From the IMG/VR virus record IMGVR_UViG_3300031775_000036, positions 1 to 25,255 of that record: a DNA stretch of 25,255 bases. The stretch is one strand, 5' to 3'. The notes below the pieces were generated by a model that was not told the DNA's origin, made no database searches, and saw only the letters and a list, made by a program, of their open reading frames with translations. The position numbers were made by a program, and so were the translations under genes. Origin of the DNA: a virus. Positions 10,864 to 19,900 of the stretch are shown here, piece by piece; the stretch's first letter is position 1, and the number at the start of each line of letters is the position of its first letter.

Positions 10864-12368
10864 ATTAGGTAGCTCAAATTTAGGTTTTCTGGTTCCACAA
10901 TATATAAGTTTTGTCTTGCGCGTGTTACTCCCACGTAAAAAACGCGGTGCGTGTCATTGTCGAAATCCAACGCGGCTGCGGGCGCTAGATCGGAAAACAA
11001 AACGACGTTATCCGCTTCGCCGCCTTTCGCTTGATGAATGGTGGATAATCGAATACGCGGTTCGGCGTTGAACTTTTCTCCGCGCCGTAACAAGGCGACG
11101 ATGTACGCACGATCGGCATCCGGCAGGCGGTCCATGGCTTCGTGCCAGATCTGGTCCGCACTAGCCACCAATCCGTGTTGTTTCTGAAGTTTTTCCAGTG
11201 TGAACATCGTGGTGTCGTCTTCGAGAATTTTTTTGTGCCCACGGTTGACTCGTACGCCATTTCCGGACATGTATGCATAAATGCACTGAGCCGTGTGCAG
11301 TGAGACTTCGTTCCCTTTCCGCAAAGTTTCCCACCCATTGACAGCTTCGGATAATTTTTCAGAAATCGATCGCTGGCGGGGACGTTCGAAAAGGTAGCCC
11401 ATGGAGCGCAATGTGGTGTCCAGCGGGTCCAGCATGTAATTCGCTTGGGTAAGAATGAGCCATGAGCCGTGGGACAGGTCTGCTTCGGACAGGTCATAGA
11501 TCCGTTCGACGGTGCCCTTTTCCTGCCGGGGCAGGTATCGCTTGGGGTACCGGTCTGTGATCCGCGACACAATTTTATCGGCAACGGTATGGACACTTTG
11601 TGGGATCCGATAGGATTGCTCCAAGGTTTCGGTGCCGCCGGGGAGGTGGATGAATTGATTGATGTCTGCTCCCGCCCAACGGTAGATGGCTTGGTCGTCG
11701 TCGCCCGCGCAATACATTTTTTCGCTGTGCTTATCCAGACCGTGGGCAATGTCCCATTGCAGTGGACTCAGGTCTTGTGCTTCATCGAGAAAGCAGACTT
11801 TGAACCGTGGGCAGTGGTCCGCCATATTTTCCGCAAACATCACGAGCGTATCTGTGTAGTCCAGCAGACCGTTCGCTTTTTTATACTTGTGGTAGGCGCG
11901 GGCCACGTACGACACTTCTTCCCACACGTTATCCAAATGGGATTGGTCGTATTGCGCCCGAACGGAGACTTTCCGCAACCTCGCTAAATTTATGAGGCTT
12001 AGAATGGGGTGGTCCGAGGAAGAAAGTGTTGTTCCATCGCCCACAAAGGGTTCTTTTTTGGACCGTACCAACTCGATCCCAAGGTGCTTTGAAAGCTCAT
12101 GGAAATGTGAGATTTCCATTTGTTGATCTTTGCGAAGCCCGAGGAGCCTGTAGGACAAACTGTGTAATGTGCGAAAGTAGACGAGGTCCTGTTCCGCATC
12201 CAAGTTAAATCGCTTCGCGGCGCGGTCCCGCGCTTCCGTGGCGGCTTTTTTCGTGAACGAGAGGAATGCGATCTGGTTAGGAGGCACTTCATCGGCCAGA
12301 GCTTGATCCACCAGATTCAACAGCGTCGTCGTTTTGCCCGTACCGGGGGGTCCGAAGATCCGAAACAT
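10860..12368 (-). CDS. UvrD/Rep-like superfamily 1 DNA helicase
   Basis: A 502-residue ATP-dependent 3'-5' type helicase expected to unwind DNA ahead of the polymerase or during recombination. All motifs are visible: Walker A GPPGTGKT (6-13), motif Ia FLSFTKKAATEARDRA, Walker B FLDEAQD (193-199), motif III AGDDDQAIYRWAGA (221-234), motif IV with QSYR (251-254), motif V STIHQAKGGEAD (442-453) and motif VI YVGVTRAR (478-485). It is short compared with UvrD (about 720), so the 1B and 2B domains are reduced. Start ATG overlaps the primase stop by one base (TGATG). No DnaB-type helicase is in the window, so this may be the replicative helicase. Confidence 0.95.
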   Translation of the reverse strand: MFRIFGPPGTGKTTTLLNLVDQALADEVPPNQIAFLSFTKKAATEARDRAAKRFNLDAEQDLVYFRTLHSLSYRLLGLRKDQQMEISHFHELSKHLGIELVRSKKEPFVGDGTTLSSSDHPILSLINLARLRKVSVRAQYDQSHLDNVWEEVSYVARAYHKYKKANGLLDYTDTLVMFAENMADHCPRFKVCFLDEAQDLSPLQWDIAHGLDKHSEKMYCAGDDDQAIYRWAGADINQFIHLPGGTETLEQSYRIPQSVHTVADKIVSRITDRYPKRYLPRQEKGTVERIYDLSEADLSHGSWLILTQANYMLDPLDTTLRSMGYLFERPRQRSISEKLSEAVNGWETLRKGNEVSLHTAQCIYAYMSGNGVRVNRGHKKILEDDTTMFTLEKLQKQHGLVASADQIWHEAMDRLPDADRAYIVALLRRGEKFNAEPRIRLSTIHQAKGGEADNVVLFSDLAPAAALDFDNDTHRVFYVGVTRARQNLYIVEPENLNLSYLI

Positions 12369-13906
12369 CAGAAAGGGGAGTCCTTATTTTCCCCGAAATC
12401 TGGGGCAGGCACTTCAACAGCATGCTGTTCGTGCGCCGGAATAGACCAGACGCGGATAGGTTTCCCGCTCACTTTGAGGAGAATCGATTTCCCGTTGATG
12501 TCCCGCAGACGCTGGGCCATCTTGTGCGGTTTGAAATCAAAGAACCGGTTCTTTCGCAGGAAGGCATCAAAATCTTTGAGTCGGAAATATGTGACACCGT
12601 CTTCTTCATCGGTGTAAGGGCGTCTTAAAAGGATTTCCTCCCGTTCACTGGCGCGCTGCTTGCTCGTGCACCACTCTTCGAGGAAATCATAAAACTGTCC
12701 CGCGATGCTGGCGTCCTGACTCACTTCCCGTACGTTTCCCTCGGTTTGCGTCATGTCCATCAACAAGTGGTTCAGGCGTCCTTCCCACACTTCTTTGGTT
12801 TGAGTTCGCGGCATGAAATTCAATTGTTCGACGCAGGATCTCTGGAAGGCGGGCTGGTTCATTAGACCTTCCGTGTCCATTTCCAAGGGCTGTCCGTTCA
12901 CGTCCACAAACCAGACGGGAGGCTGGCTGTTATATTTTCGAAGGTTGGCGATAAGTGTTCCGGTGGCCGTGGCGTCTACGCCGTGCTTTCGTGTCCGGCA
13001 TAAATCAGCATTGCAAAAGGCGTTTATGGGGCTGTCTTTACATTTGTACGTGTAGTCTTTTTTCTGCAACTGCTTGGCGACAACATTGACTTCCGAGAGG
13101 GGCAACGGAGGAACAAGGTAGTTGGCGTTGTAATTCAAAATCTCCGTTTCCCATGCGTCTGGGAAGGCTTTTCGCAAAAAAACGCCGATATTGAACAGGC
13201 CGTTATTTCGGGATCCCTCGGAAATTTTTTGAGAACACAGATGCTGTAGACAGGGAGGGCCGTCGGGAACGGGCGTACCGTCCGTGGCTTCAATGGTCAG
13301 GGCCAGCAACTGCTCTGGAGTTTGAACATGCTTTTCGTGAAGCTCAAAAAACTCGGAAAGTGTGGCAGCGGAGCCGTCATCATGGATAGCGTAGCGCAAC
13401 CCATCGGAGGCATCATAGTACGGAATGTTCAGAAAATTCCCTACATCCCCCCGGTCCAGATTGAGTTGGATCTGTTTAGGAAACACCTCACACGTGCCGT
13501 AGCCCAGCCCTGCGCTCAAACTCTGCAACACCTCTTGCATCTCTTTTGCGGCAATCCACTCCGTGCAGAACAAAAAGCAATGTGCGCCTCCGGATTTGCT
13601 TCGACAAACGACAAGCGGCAATTTTGCTTTGCGGATTTTTTCCACCAGCACTTTGTGGTCCAGCGGATACTCATCAATATCGAGACAACCCCAGCGGCAT
13701 TCGTTCGTTTCGTTGATGGGAATGATCCCAATCGAAACCCCTTCCCCGCTCAAGTGGTTTTCCCACAGAGCCGTGGTTCGTGGTTCGCGAACTAGGCTGG
13801 CTTTTCCTAGATTTTTTCCGTTCGCGTTTTTTCGTTTGACATTGTAGGTTCCGTACGCCTGTCTCAGGCCGTCGAAAATACCTGCAAATTTTCCTGCATC
13901 TGACAT
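12368..13906 (-). CDS. AEP-superfamily primase (TOTE/prim-pol-like)
   Basis: A 512-residue protein from ATG 13906, preceded by AGGGGGG; upstream in-frame ATG 13933 lacks a ribosome site and lies in a hairpin. The AEP catalytic triad is visible: the DxD pair in CLDIDEY (D76, D78), the sxH motif SKSGGAHCFLF (H109) and an acidic EVFPKQ (E140), followed by GNFLNIPYYD. This resembles the primase domain described in TOTE conflict systems and some phages. Around residues 232-280, NNGLFNIGVFLRKAFPDAWE looks like a primase C-terminal helical domain. Cysteines C219, C224, C289, C298 and C303 could bind zinc or an Fe-S cluster. It presumably makes primers for the PolA. The C-terminal ~150 residues contain DNA-binding-like DFDAFLRKNRF. 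Confidence 0.88.
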   Translation of the reverse strand: MSDAGKFAGIFDGLRQAYGTYNVKRKNANGKNLGKASLVREPRTTALWENHLSGEGVSIGIIPINETNECRWGCLDIDEYPLDHKVLVEKIRKAKLPLVVCRSKSGGAHCFLFCTEWIAAKEMQEVLQSLSAGLGYGTCEVFPKQIQLNLDRGDVGNFLNIPYYDASDGLRYAIHDDGSAATLSEFFELHEKHVQTPEQLLALTIEATDGTPVPDGPPCLQHLCSQKISEGSRNNGLFNIGVFLRKAFPDAWETEILNYNANYLVPPLPLSEVNVVAKQLQKKDYTYKCKDSPINAFCNADLCRTRKHGVDATATGTLIANLRKYNSQPPVWFVDVNGQPLEMDTEGLMNQPAFQRSCVEQLNFMPRTQTKEVWEGRLNHLLMDMTQTEGNVREVSQDASIAGQFYDFLEEWCTSKQRASEREEILLRRPYTDEEDGVTYFRLKDFDAFLRKNRFFDFKPHKMAQRLRDINGKSILLKVSGKPIRVWSIPAHEQHAVEVPAPDFGENKDSPF

Positions 13907-13923
13907 GAAACCCCCCTGATCGA

Positions 13924-13944
13924 GACGGCGCATAACGCGCCGTC
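13924..13944 (+). terminator. perfect hairpin before the primase gene
   Basis: GACGGCGC, a 5-nt loop and GCGCCGTC form an 8-bp stem. On the plus strand it is followed by ATAATTTTTTG, so it looks like a rightward terminator that would stop antisense transcripts, although no rightward gene precedes it. In the leftward mRNA it would fold in the primase leader, 18 nt from the start codon, and might control translation instead. Confidence 0.5.
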
Positions 13945-13967
13945 ATAATTTTTTGTTTTATTTCCGA

Positions 13968-14762
13968 TCAGAAAGGCACATCTTCATCTATTTCGGTACC
14001 CCCCTCTTCCTGCTGATGCTTAACCGTGACGGATCCGCTTGCGATGCTGTGAGCAAATTGACGGGCTTCCTGATAGTGGTCCGCGTTGTCCACAGGGCCT
14101 TCCAAGGTCACGTCCCAGTTGAACCATTCGCCCTCATCATTGCCGTCTTCAATGACCTGCAAGGTGTAAACGTAGGCAAAACGAGGCGGGCTAAAAATCT
14201 TCCCCGCGTCGTTAGTCATCACCCGCGAGGCAATCATGCTGTTCCATTTTCGCGACTTTTTTAAGGCCGTGCTTTTCATCGCGAGCAACGCAACAGTGGA
14301 ACTCTCGTTGTCGTCTAAAACCAACAAATAGTGGTGATGCGTGTCCTCAAGGTAGGACCCGCTGTCGGTGTAATCCTTGTTGTCTTCAGGACTTCTGGTG
14401 GTTTCCGGGCGTTTTTCGTCCGGCGTGTAGATAGCGACGGGGGCGTTGTTGCCATCGCCGCGCGGCGTCCACTCAATGAACCGACGTTGGTAGGCCGACG
14501 GAATCACTCGTAATTTTCTGTCGGAGTAAATCTCGTTGGTCACGGTGTTCCAGACATCCCCCGGCGAGGCATTTATCCCCAGCGCCTTCAACTGCTTGAT
14601 GCTTTTTTGGCTGCTGGCTTGCAGGAGTTTCAGGAAGGGCAGCGCGAGGTCTTCCTGCCGCACCTCTTCATTTCCCACCCCCGCGTCCGCTTCGAGCAAT
14701 GTCGTATCCAGCCCAGTAGTTAACGCTTTATTCTCTTTATTTTTGGTCATTTTCGTCGCCAT
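13968..14762 (-). CDS. ssb: single-stranded-DNA-binding-like phage protein
   Basis: A 264-residue protein that starts ATG 14762 in TAATG with the upstream stop. The opening contains PFLKLLQASSQ, then GINASPGDVWNTVTNEIYSD and RVIPSAYQRRFIEWTPRGDG, a pattern I associate with phage SSB-like proteins; the middle has several beta strands (HHHYLLVLDD, STVALLAMKSTAL). The C-terminus is Glu/Asp-rich and ends EIDEDVPF, the acidic tail ending in Phe by which SSBs, including T7 gp2.5, recruit replication partners. It lies directly before the primase in the operon. The function is inferred from tail and context. Confidence 0.78.
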   Translation of the reverse strand: MATKMTKNKENKALTTGLDTTLLEADAGVGNEEVRQEDLALPFLKLLQASSQKSIKQLKALGINASPGDVWNTVTNEIYSDRKLRVIPSAYQRRFIEWTPRGDGNNAPVAIYTPDEKRPETTRSPEDNKDYTDSGSYLEDTHHHYLLVLDDNESSTVALLAMKSTALKKSRKWNSMIASRVMTNDAGKIFSPPRFAYVYTLQVIEDGNDEGEWFNWDVTLEGPVDNADHYQEARQFAHSIASGSVTVKHQQEEGGTEIDEDVPF

Positions 14763-15334
14763 TATTTGCTTCCTCTTTTGATTGTTGCTCGCTGCCCGAC
14801 AAAAACGCCGAACAGCTCCATCGGAATTTCTTCACCCTGCTCCACACGCTCCTTCACAAAGGCTTTGAGCGTTGAGGGGTGAACCTCTGTTTTTTGAGCA
14901 GGAGAAAATCCCTGCCCTTCAATGATGTCTACGAACTCACGCGCCTTGCTGTCTTCGTCTCGTCCGAAGTTCACGCTTACCGTGTTTTTGATCAGATCAT
15001 CGAATTCGTGCTCGCGAAGCCAATTGAAGGCGGCTTCTTTGTTGTCCACTTTTATGTGGGCACCGTAGGTTTGTTTCACAGAAATTTTAGAACCATCTTC
15101 CAATTCGAATGCGGACAGGCCCATCTCAGTGAGCATGGCCGGAAGATCTTCATCGGTTAGTTTGAGCAGGCTTTTTTTCTTTTGCTTGAGCAAGAACTCC
15201 AATTGCTCAATGTCTTCTTCTGTTTCAATAATGCGGTTGGCAACTTCAGCAACCGTTTTGAGATTGGTGTCATCGACGTTGTTTAATTTGGAAGAGACGG
15301 AATCAGCTTCCATATCGAAGGTTAAATCGCTCAT
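14762..15334 (-). CDS. conserved phage early protein of the replication operon
   Basis: A 190-residue protein, first in the leftward replication operon, with ATG 15334 behind AACAGGAG. A charged coiled-coil stretch (ANRIIETEEDIEQLEFLLKQ and on, about residues 32-58) is followed by DLPAMLTEMGLSAFELEDGS, YGAHIKVDNKEAAFNWLREH, and a C-terminal VHPSTLKAFVKERVEQGEE with ELFGVFVGQRATIKR. The pattern is familiar from uncharacterised phage proteins next to SSB genes; a Gam-like or replication-accessory role is possible but not shown. It shares a divergent intergenic region with the SNF2 gene. Confidence 0.8.
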   Translation of the reverse strand: MSDLTFDMEADSVSSKLNNVDDTNLKTVAEVANRIIETEEDIEQLEFLLKQKKKSLLKLTDEDLPAMLTEMGLSAFELEDGSKISVKQTYGAHIKVDNKEAAFNWLREHEFDDLIKNTVSVNFGRDEDSKAREFVDIIEGQGFSPAQKTEVHPSTLKAFVKERVEQGEEIPMELFGVFVGQRATIKRGSK

Positions 15335-15437
15335 AGATTCTCCTGTTTCTTGGTTCGTGTTTCGTGTTTGAAAGGGTGATTGGCCCTTTACGCGGCCTAG
15401 AATGTCTTATATCATTGCACAAGTCAAGGGGAAAACT
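15335..15437. promoter_or_regulatory. divergent control region, replication operon / SNF2 gene
   Basis: A 103-bp gap must hold promoters for both directions. AAAGGG (15371-15376) and CCCTTT (15384-15389) form an inverted repeat with a 7-nt centre, and CGTGTTT is repeated at 15355-15369. For the rightward gene TTTAC at 15387-15391 and TATATC at 15408-15413 are weak boxes; leftward, TTGACT (15427-15422) is a good -35 with a poor -10. A phage repressor could bind the dyad and control both genes. Confidence 0.5.
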
Positions 15438-16907
15438 ATGCTCGCATCGACACGCACTTATGATTTCAAAACGAAGCCCTATGAGCATCAGGCGGTCGCT
15501 CTGAAAACCTCGTGCTTTTCAGAATATTACGCTCTGTATATGGAAATGGGCACGGGAAAAAGCAAAGTTATTGTGGACACGATGGCGTCGCTGTTTGAAG
15601 CAGGACACATTGACACGGTTCTCATTCTGGCTCCGAAGGGCGTTTACGACAACTGGGTCAGAGCTGAGATCCCCCGGCACCTGCCCGACCGCGTCCATCA
15701 CAATTTGGTCCGGTGGCAAAACAACCTCACAAAAAAATTTATTGCTGAGATGCAAGGCATTCTCTATCCAGCCACGCGTGAAGCAGAAACGCTGCACACT
15801 TTGGTGATGAACATCGAAGCCATGAGTACGAAAAAGGGCGCAAGCACGGTTCTCAAATACCTCAAGAACAATCCCAAAAATTTATTGGTCGTAGACGAAA
15901 GCACGGCCATAAAAAATCATAAAGCGCTGCGGACAAAAAACATTATCAAGGCGGCTCAGTTTGCGAAGTACCGGCGAATTCTGACCGGTTCGCCCATCAC
16001 AAAATCCCCTATGGACCTGTACAGTCAATGTACGTTTTTAAGCCCCAAGGCTTTAGGCTTCAAAAGTTTTTATGCGTTTCGAAATCGTTATGCGCGAATG
16101 CAGCAACGTCATATTGGTCCCCGCAGCATTCAGGAAATTGTGGGTTACCAACGGCTCGATGAACTGAATGAAAAGCTTAATCGGTTCTCGCTGAGAACAC
16201 TGAAAAAAGATTGTTTAGATCTGCCCGAAAAAATTTACATGCGCCGAGACGTTCCTTTAACCGCAGAGCAAGAACGCCTCTATCGACAGATGAAAAAGTT
16301 GGCGCTCGCGCAGTTCGATCAAGGAGAACTGGCAACCACTTCTTCTGTTTTGACACAAATCATGAGACTTCAACAAATCACCTGTGGGTTTTTAAAACCA
16401 GACAACGGTGAAATAGAAGAGATCAAAAACAACCGCCTCGACGAACTCATGGCGGTTGTCGAAGAGCTTCAGGGAAAGGCAATCATATGGGCTTCGTGGA
16501 CGCACGATATAGTCCGGATTGACAAAGCCCTGCGCCGTCGCTTTGGAGACGAAGCGGCGGCCTCTTATTTCGGCGAAACCGAACAGAAGCATCGACAGGA
16601 AATAGTCGAAAAGTTTCAGGACCCCGATTCAGAATTGCGGTTTTTTGTCGGCCAGCCGAGAACCGGGGGGTTTGGATTAACTCTCTCCGTCGCTCAGACG
16701 GTCATCTACTTCAGCAACAGTTATGATCTAGAGATCCGGCTCCAGTCGGAAGACCGCGCCCATAGAATAGGTCAAGAAAATAACGTGACCTACATAGATC
16801 TCGTTACTCCCGACACCATTGATGAAAAAATCCTGCAAGCACTGCGGGATAAGATCAATATCTCAAGTCAGGTGCTAGGGGAAAAAGCCCGCGAATGGCT
16901 AATCTAG
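15438..16907 (+). CDS. SNF2-family DEAD-like helicase/ATPase
   Basis: A 489-residue protein from ATG 15438, preceded by AAGGGGAAAACT; the frame is open upstream to 15402 without a ribosome site. Motifs: Q-like YEHQ, Walker A EMGTGKSK (38-42 core), Ia LILAPKGVYDNW, Walker B VVDEST (DES, 153-155, in place of DEAH), III LTGSP, and C-terminal RecA domain with WASW, PRTGGFGLTLSVAQTVIYFS and RLQSEDRAHRIGQ, the SNF2 motifs V and VI. Such phage enzymes translocate on duplex DNA and may remodel protein-DNA complexes in replication or recombination. It is divergent from the replication operon and convergent with the ejection-protein gene, sharing CTAG stop bases. Confidence 0.95.
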   Translation: MLASTRTYDFKTKPYEHQAVALKTSCFSEYYALYMEMGTGKSKVIVDTMASLFEAGHIDTVLILAPKGVYDNWVRAEIPRHLPDRVHHNLVRWQNNLTKKFIAEMQGILYPATREAETLHTLVMNIEAMSTKKGASTVLKYLKNNPKNLLVVDESTAIKNHKALRTKNIIKAAQFAKYRRILTGSPITKSPMDLYSQCTFLSPKALGFKSFYAFRNRYARMQQRHIGPRSIQEIVGYQRLDELNEKLNRFSLRTLKKDCLDLPEKIYMRRDVPLTAEQERLYRQMKKLALAQFDQGELATTSSVLTQIMRLQQITCGFLKPDNGEIEEIKNNRLDELMAVVEELQGKAIIWASWTHDIVRIDKALRRRFGDEAAASYFGETEQKHRQEIVEKFQDPDSELRFFVGQPRTGGFGLTLSVAQTVIYFSNSYDLEIRLQSEDRAHRIGQENNVTYIDLVTPDTIDEKILQALRDKINISSQVLGEKAREWLI

Positions 16908-19900
16908 GGGCGGTACGAACCGATCCCTTGGTTAATCAAGCCTGAAGTAATGTCTCCGGGGAACATTTGAGCAAAGCGCTGCCGGTTCTCCGGCGTGGTA
17001 CCTTGGGCCGTGGGCTGCGGGGCAGGTGCGGGAGCCGTGGACCTTAGTGAAGGGACCATTGGCGGCGATTCTGGGGGTGTTAGAGACTCTAATGCCCGTG
17101 GAACGTACTCCATAAGGGGGCCGACCGGTCCACGCGATTGGGGTGTCCGTGACTGCTCTTGAAAAACCTCTTCGACTTCTTGCCCCGGTGTGACGAAATC
17201 TTCTGCTAAGAGAGGTCGTCTCGCAAGGGCTATAATAGGAACGCCGAGTATTTTACTAAAAGCGTTGCCTATGAAGCCTATAGCCGCCTCTTCTTCCGTT
17301 TTAGAGCGGCCTTTTTTAAGCAGGGCCGTTAATAACTCCGTTCCTTCTTTACCCGGTGTAGCCGCCTTAGTAAGAATATCTTTAATCATTATCGAAGGCA
17401 TACGGTCAAAATATTGCTGCGCGAAAGTAGCGGCTGCACCCGGTATTTGAACTGTCCCGCCCATTCCTGTTTTTGCTGCAAATTGGCGTCCCAAGCCCGC
17501 ACCTAAAACCCGTAGGCCTAATAAATATTCTGGAGATCCCCCTTGGATAAGTCGGCTAACATCCACCCCATCCTCTACGGCGCGTTCAACACGCTCCATT
17601 CTCGTTAATAAGAGTTCAAAGTTATCGCCAAATTGCTTATCTACAATACCGTCCCTTTTAAGGGCTTCCATAAGAGGGGCTTGCCCACGAATATTTCCCA
17701 GAGGCGTGTCATATAGCACCTTTCTTAACTTTATAAGGCTGTATCCTTCCGGCGTTCGAGCCTTTTCCATAGCATATTCAATAATAGAATCCCGAAAAGC
17801 CTCTTGCGTGTTTCTTGCTTTATGGGTTTTAGCCAATTTCACAATGTTTTTGTAATCACGTAGCGTGTTTTTATTGCTCTCGGACAGTATTTCCGCAACC
17901 ACTTTTGTTGGGTTTTCGTCCGCTAAAAACCTAGACCATACGTTTTGGCGTTCGACATTTTTCCAATACTCACCAATCTTCAGGCCCTCCGCACTGTCTC
18001 CAAGTTTTGCATAGCCTCCTGTTCGCGGGTCTATGTCCAAAAGTTTGGGATCATTGCTCGCATAAGCGCGTAAGAGTGTGTCTCGTCTCTGGGGAACTTC
18101 AAAATCGGCCTTTAACTCTTTTAGGCCTTGTAGGCTAAAGACCTCTTCATATTCCTTCATAAAGGCGTCAAAGGCTTTGTCGTCTATAACAAAGGCTTCT
18201 ATGGATTGTCCTGTAGCCGGATTAACTTCGTCTATGTTTTTTACCACATCGTCCATAAAGGCCTGCCTTACAAAGGCCTTGGTGGCGTCATTCACAGACG
18301 CCCTTCTACGTGCTTCTTTGGTCAGTAGCTTACTAAACGACCCAAATGTTCCGAGTTTGTCCGTTCCACGCGCCGCGTAATCCACTATAGTTAGCGCTTT
18401 TTCGAGTTCTTTATGGTGCAAATAAACCTCATCCGCGCCACCCCTGAATAGCTCCATTAAGGCTAATTCCGGGGGTTTTCTATACTCTCCGGTGCTTTTT
18501 AATATACCCAATTCCCCGCCTACCGCTCTTGTAAACGTATCGTGAAGCTCTTTGGAAAAAGTGTGGGCTTTTAATAAATTTATTTGATTTTCGGACATGT
18601 CTTCAAGCGTCCTATTTATTATATTTCCTGCTTCATCGATATTACCCGCGATGCCCATATCAAGTAATGCCGCGTCCGCCAGATCCCCATAAATACGAAC
18701 GGTGTTGTAATTGACCGCTTCCCCGGCTCCACGATTTCGGATATAAGCAAGCATTTCACTCCTGAAGTTCATCAGTTCCCCAAGATTGCTTTCTTGCAGT
18801 CCGGGTAAATCGTCAAGCCCTGTAGGCGCAAGCTCCAGAAGTTCCTGTGCTAATTCATCTTGTTGATTCCTAGCTTGTTCTATTTTTATTCTTTTATTAA
18901 AGATCGAAGCTACTCTTTTTCTATCAATTGAATTAGGAAGAGGCCGTTCCTTAGATCTTGGCGTAGGCTTATACATGCCGGGAACGCCGCCCTTGTCAAT
19001 GGAAAGTTTAAAAGCATCTTCTGCGGCGTATAGCTTATCGAGTTCATTCAAATCTTTAAGCTCAGAACCGTCCAGATAATTTGAAGCCGCCTGTTGAAGC
19101 CGATTTTCTTTACCGCCTCGTTCGGCTAGTTTTTCGATCTCTTGTTGAAGGTTTGTAATTTTTTGGTCTGCTGTTTTGGACTGGTTTACCAAGGCGTCAT
19201 ATTGCCTACGGATAGGGTGCATTTGATTTTTAATAAAACTAGGGACGCCCGACCCAACTATATCTTTATAGGTTAGGCCCTCTTTAAGAAGGTTGGGTAA
19301 TTCAGATGCCCACGCGGCTGCGATGTTTTCCGCTACAACGGGGGCTTTTTGATCGAGCTTGGCATAAAGCCCCCTTTCTATACTTCTTGCGTCTTCAAGG
19401 GCGTCGCGTAAGCCTGTATGAACTTGTGCAGAAAAAAATCGTCGTATTTCACCGGGCGTCGCGCCACTTCGAGCAGCCAGCGCCTCTGTTTCTGTAACGG
19501 CTTTGGAGAGGTTGTCATTAAGCCAGTTTGTAAAGGTATGCGCGGTCATTTCCCGCTCTAGGTCTGCGGCCAAATGAACAGGCCCCGCCTTTCGGTGACT
19601 TATAAGGGACTCCACCAAGCCCGCTAGTGCTTCGTGGCCCTCCTTCGCGGCTCTTTTTTGGACCTCAGAATAAGTGGTTCCGGTCTTCGCAAGGTATTTT
19701 TCCAGTATTTTAAAGGTCGAACTTCCCGTTAATTGGCTAGGCGTAAGTTCAACTATATTTCCCTGAGCATCTTTAAACTGTGCGGCGGTAAGGACTTTTA
19801 AAAACTCTTCTGGGGACTCGTTTATTCCCCCTTTATTTAATTCACTAAAAAGGCCTGTTAAATAATCAGCGGCGCGTTGCTCTCTGGCACCCGGCCCGAA

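Noticed and set aside
10985-11749. 254-codon leftward frame inside the helicase gene
   Set aside because: It overlaps the SF1 helicase motifs in another frame and has an atypical composition rich in Pro, Ser, Thr and Cys.
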